DNA from: Neckera pumila
Lineage: Eukaryota > Streptophyta > Bryopsida > Hypnales > Neckeraceae
DNA length: 64,000 nt
Assembly: GCA_963969595.1 (NCBI GenBank)
Contig: OZ018417.1
Coordinates: 21,826,501-21,890,500, forward strand
Reading direction: 5' to 3'
How positions within the stretch are numbered: position 1 is the first letter of the stretch; each line of letters begins with the position of its first letter. Positions 61,040-64,000 of this stretch are shown here, piece after piece. The notes beneath the pieces are model-generated. The model was not told the origin of the DNA. It ran no database searches and was given only the letters and a program-made list of their open reading frames with translations. The position numbers and the translations under genes were made by a program.

Positions 61040-61262
61040 TCAGAAAGGAGCAGCATCAACTTGGATGATGGCATTCTTCACCAGAGTTTGGGTACGGACA
61101 AGCCCATTGCTGGACACGTTGTACACCACATCCAGAATTCTTGACTTGCGGGTAATAGCTTCCAAACCCCACTGTCTTGTCCGTATCGAGACGCAGAGCC
61201 CGGAATTGAGAGTTCCCTCCACAAACTTTGATACGCCTCACTGTCTTGTCTTGAGGAGCATC
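61040..61262 (-). pseudogene. RPS8: Ribosomal protein S8 (eS8) exon fragment
   Basis: The minus strand encodes [13 protein letters not shown] and RALRLDT, then after a one-base frameshift [20 protein letters not shown] and [18 protein letters not shown], and then a stop. These are the central part of cytosolic ribosomal protein S8. The frameshift, the changed residues after LDT and the absence of both ends make it a fragment. Confidence 0.85.
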
Positions 61263-61572
61263 TTTCAATGGATCAAACCTAAGTCAATACAAGTCTTTTG
61301 GGGATTCATTACAAATGCCTGAATACCATCTAAAGGCAGAATGTTAAGAAAATGACTTGATAATACAAATGTCTACAACTTCTGCCCAGAACTAAATAAG
61401 GCTGCATAACCCAAAAGACAAGGTACGTGTCCTTACAACCATACAAGCAAGTATTTCTAATGCTAAACAGAATCATATTGCAAGCCTGTGTAAGAAAACG
61501 AGATTGAGTGGTCGACAAGCGCTTAGCAATGAACTGGTAAAAACAACCATATTTGCATCTCAAACTTGATAC

Positions 61573-61690
61573 CTGTCTCCACTTTCTTTAGCAGCTTGGC
61601 GGCGTGCATATTCTGCAGCAGTAGATCCAAAGGGGTCAAATTCACAAACTTCAAGATTACTTGCTTCGAATTCCTTTTCGAAAACCAAGA
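61573..61690 (-). pseudogene. Exon fragment resembling TGH/GPATCH1 G-patch protein
   Basis: The minus strand encodes EFDPFGSTAAEYARRQAAKE and ends at a GACAG|GTATC donor. From memory this matches a block of TOUGH (plant GPATCH1 relative, RNA processing) just before its G-patch. No other exon is present. The family assignment is tentative. Confidence 0.4.
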
Positions 61691-62150
61691 AAGAAGATGA
61701 GTTTGAGACTCGATTCTCAAGACTGGAGAGATCACTTCAAAATTTCACAAGGGCGGCACTTAACATGTTAAAGTTTCCAGCTGCCTAATTAACCATCTCA
61801 AACCCTCGCAAGCTCGTTAAGAGAATTCGATGCCAAATCACAAAACCCTAAAATCGGCTCTTAACCCCTAAAGACAGAGTATTCTTCATTTTAAAACGAC
61901 CAATTCAATTGAACATAGTATGAAATCAATAATTCAGATAGGACCAAATGTCGTGTCACTAGAATCAATGAAGAGCACTGTACGTGTTGACCAGAAAATT
62001 AATAAAATTGAACAAAAGACAAGTCCCAATAATGACCTAATTAAAACTGCCCAAAACAAAAAGAGAAATAGAACTGAAATTAGAATCGTGGTGCTGTTAT
62101 GGTGAATTCAATACTCGCTCCTGCTCAATTAGAGCGCGACCATTGCTCAC

Positions 62151-62365
62151 CTGGAGTTGTGTCATCACAAGATATGCACCCAACATGCTCGCGGACTTGT
62201 GCTTGGGCTTGCTGTCGGAGGAGAGGACAACGAGCTAATGATAGGCAAGAACACGTCACCCGCTCTGGCCGTGGTGCTGCACATGGCGGGCGCCAGGAGC
62301 GTCTCCCTCAACGCCAAGCTGTAAGAAAGCTCGAGCGTGTTCTTCCCCAACAACTTGACGAAATA
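62151..62365 (-). pseudogene. Plastid dicarboxylate translocator (DiT) exon fragment
   Basis: The minus strand encodes YFVKLLGKNTLELSYSLALR, then LAPAMCSTTARAGDVFLPII and, after a frame change, SASMLGAYLVMTQLQ followed by a GTGAGC donor. This is the conserved APA-PSTTARAG-GVFLPI block of DASS-family 2-oxoglutarate/malate transporters of the chloroplast envelope. One frameshift and a Pro-to-Cys change in the motif indicate decay. No neighbouring DiT exons are present. Confidence 0.75.
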
Positions 62366-62954
62366 GGTCGCTCAAAGTTAGCGTCCTCAACGCTTGCATC
62401 TCAGATTTCGTAAGATTGGCAGCACAATATTTTTGAGCAGGAGCTTTTTCACAAAGCGCATCCGTCTCAGGCTGCTGCGAATTTGGTTCAATCACGGGCA
62501 CATCCCCAGAGACACTTCGAAAATCCTCCACGATTTTTTTTTTCTCGGCATCGAGGAGATTGGCCAGTAACCGGTGAAGCAGGTACGCATCCATGTACCA
62601 GAGATTGATCGCCGACACAGGCGATTGCAAGAAACTCGGAATGGCAAGATCCTCTTTCAATCCACACAACGGCGCAGAGTTTCCATTGTCCTCATTCCCC
62701 GCATGTGCCAAATACAGCTGCACATGGGGCGATTCCAAGAATGCAAACGTCGGATGAGGGAAATGTTGGACGGCAAGATCGTTCGTCGCCATCAGAAAGT
62801 GCGATTGTTCACAACATCGCTGCTGATTGCGGAATTGCAATCGAGGAGGCGGTCCCGAAGCTTCCCCAAACCCTAATCTGAATCCCCAAAACAGCGTCTT
62901 GTGCATATATATCCAACAAGCACGGTGTGGCCGTAAGGACTCTGTCCTCGGCAA
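62366..62954 (-). other. Long open stretch, unrecognised
   Basis: The minus-strand frame is open for about 190 codons before running through the DiT fragment out of frame. It contains SFLQSPVSAINLWYMDAYLL and LLDAEKKKIVEDF, which look protein-like, but I cannot assign a family. It may be a fragment of another captured gene. Confidence 0.3.
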
Positions 62955-64000
62955 ACAACATTATTATATTCCGTAGTTTATTTAAAATTATTTTTGTATG
63001 TGATTCTCGGGGGCCTACACGACTTGTTTCATGTATTTTTGGTAGAAAGAGAAAAGAGAAACAGTTCATTGATAATTTAAATTGTCATTTTTTGACTTAG
63101 AATGAATTTTTAAAGTGAAAGGTGCGTAGGTAGCTCATAGACTGGTCCAATCTGAATCAAAATCAACCTTTGAATGGAGTACTTCAAACTTCGGAAGTTT
63201 CTAAAATTTTGGCTCTCAGAGAATGATCCACATCATATTTAGCCTTTCATAAATGTATATTTTACTCAAAAGAATTTGAGAACACAATTAAAAAACAAAA
63301 AGCACATTCAAAGAGTTGTAATCCATTTTTTGAACTCTCTTCTCTGTTTATAATAGTTTATAGGCAATTATAATAGCCCCTCCAACATTTGAGCCTCATA
63401 CCTGAAGACCGTAGCTTGAAGATGGAGTTGGCCATACACTGCATCCTACAATGTATGGCACTTGTTGCCTCGAACACACACTCTAAGGGGCTTTGTATGG
63501 CCTCCCACCTTTGAGCGTGGAGAAAAGACCAGCGTGAAGTTGGCAAAGGGGGTTTCCAAAGCTGGCAGGCGCGGTTCTGTTGTTTTTTCTGGCTTCGAGC
63601 AAGCTGTTAGTTTGGGCGGAGGCTCAAAAACTCCACCGTCGGGCTGAAGAGGCGGAAACCAGAAAACCCTTGGGACATTGGGCCGAGGTAGGACACCCCA
63701 CTTGCAAAACATTGAGATTTTGAATGGGCAAGTGCCTCATGGTGCTATCCCGGAGAAGGACATCATAAGGTGGAACCACCCATAGCCGATCACTTACTTA
63801 ATTCCTAAATGTCTCAATCCTTTTCAGAATTTTTGTACATTCTTGCTTGTATCTTTGTATAGAAATATCATTTACCGGAATTTCATAAATTTGGTCATTA
63901 AGGAAGGCTATCTATTCTAGATTCAAGTATTACATTGGATGAATGAGAAGTTAGTTGGACAAAACAATGCCTCGGAGCCCTCTATTCATCATCCAAAATA
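62955..64000. other. Non-coding flank
   Basis: No gene seen. The short frames around 63450-63720 share a few words with 56524-57220 rather than resembling a protein. Confidence 0.35.
63431..63463 (+). repeat. Right direct repeat flanking the cluster, also a hairpin
   Basis: Matches 57168-57200. Its ends, TGGCCATACA and TGTATGGCA, also pair as a 9-bp stem around a 13-nt loop. Confidence 0.45.

Overview
The window looks like nuclear DNA of a land plant: AT-rich, repeat-dense sequence with a few multi-exon genes that have GT-AG introns. The best-supported genes are a 13-exon DUF707 gene and a CcmH gene of plant mitochondrial (system I) cytochrome c maturation. The chromovirus fragments resemble, from memory, the Tcn1-like group known from mosses and fungi more than the seed-plant clades. 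A non-seed plant is therefore my inference, not something shown.
Layout. 1-13443 is a giant inverted repeat. Two 6170-bp arms (1-6170 and 7274-13443) mirror each other at position i <-> 13444-i with no net indel, around a 1103-bp spacer. Each arm carries a single-exon CDPK-like kinase gene, a mobile repeat (called X here) and the gag-protease part of a Ty3/gypsy element. The spacer is the reverse transcriptase part of the same element, continuous with the right arm. A third kinase-bearing copy lies at 32938-36880, and a partial flank copy at 23698-25995.
13988-54000 is mostly repeats. There is a family of ~0.5-0.9 kb non-autonomous elements with TTAA at both ends and CCCCTAAAGGACC-type termini. 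There is a chromovirus RNaseH-integrase-chromodomain-LTR fragment (21.2-23.5 kb), a 3.25-kb element with a 5-bp target duplication (26300-29553), and two minisatellites. The DUF707 gene sits at 42253-46222 (minus). A ~310-bp block upstream of it recurs upstream of the CcmH gene (55207-56003, minus).
57-63.5 kb holds a CACTA-like MITE, a decayed UDP-apiose/xylose synthase gene, and fragments resembling RPS8, a TGH-like G-patch protein and a plastid dicarboxylate translocator. All lie between two ~33-bp direct repeats, which suggests a multi-gene capture element.
How it fits together. The most interesting locus is the palindrome. Read-through would fold into a ~6-kb hairpin carrying kinase and retrotransposon gag/protease sequence, a layout like the maize Mu killer silencing locus. 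The differences I found between arms are mostly CpG transitions, as expected of methylated DNA. A near-perfect palindrome of this size can also be an assembly artefact and must be checked first.
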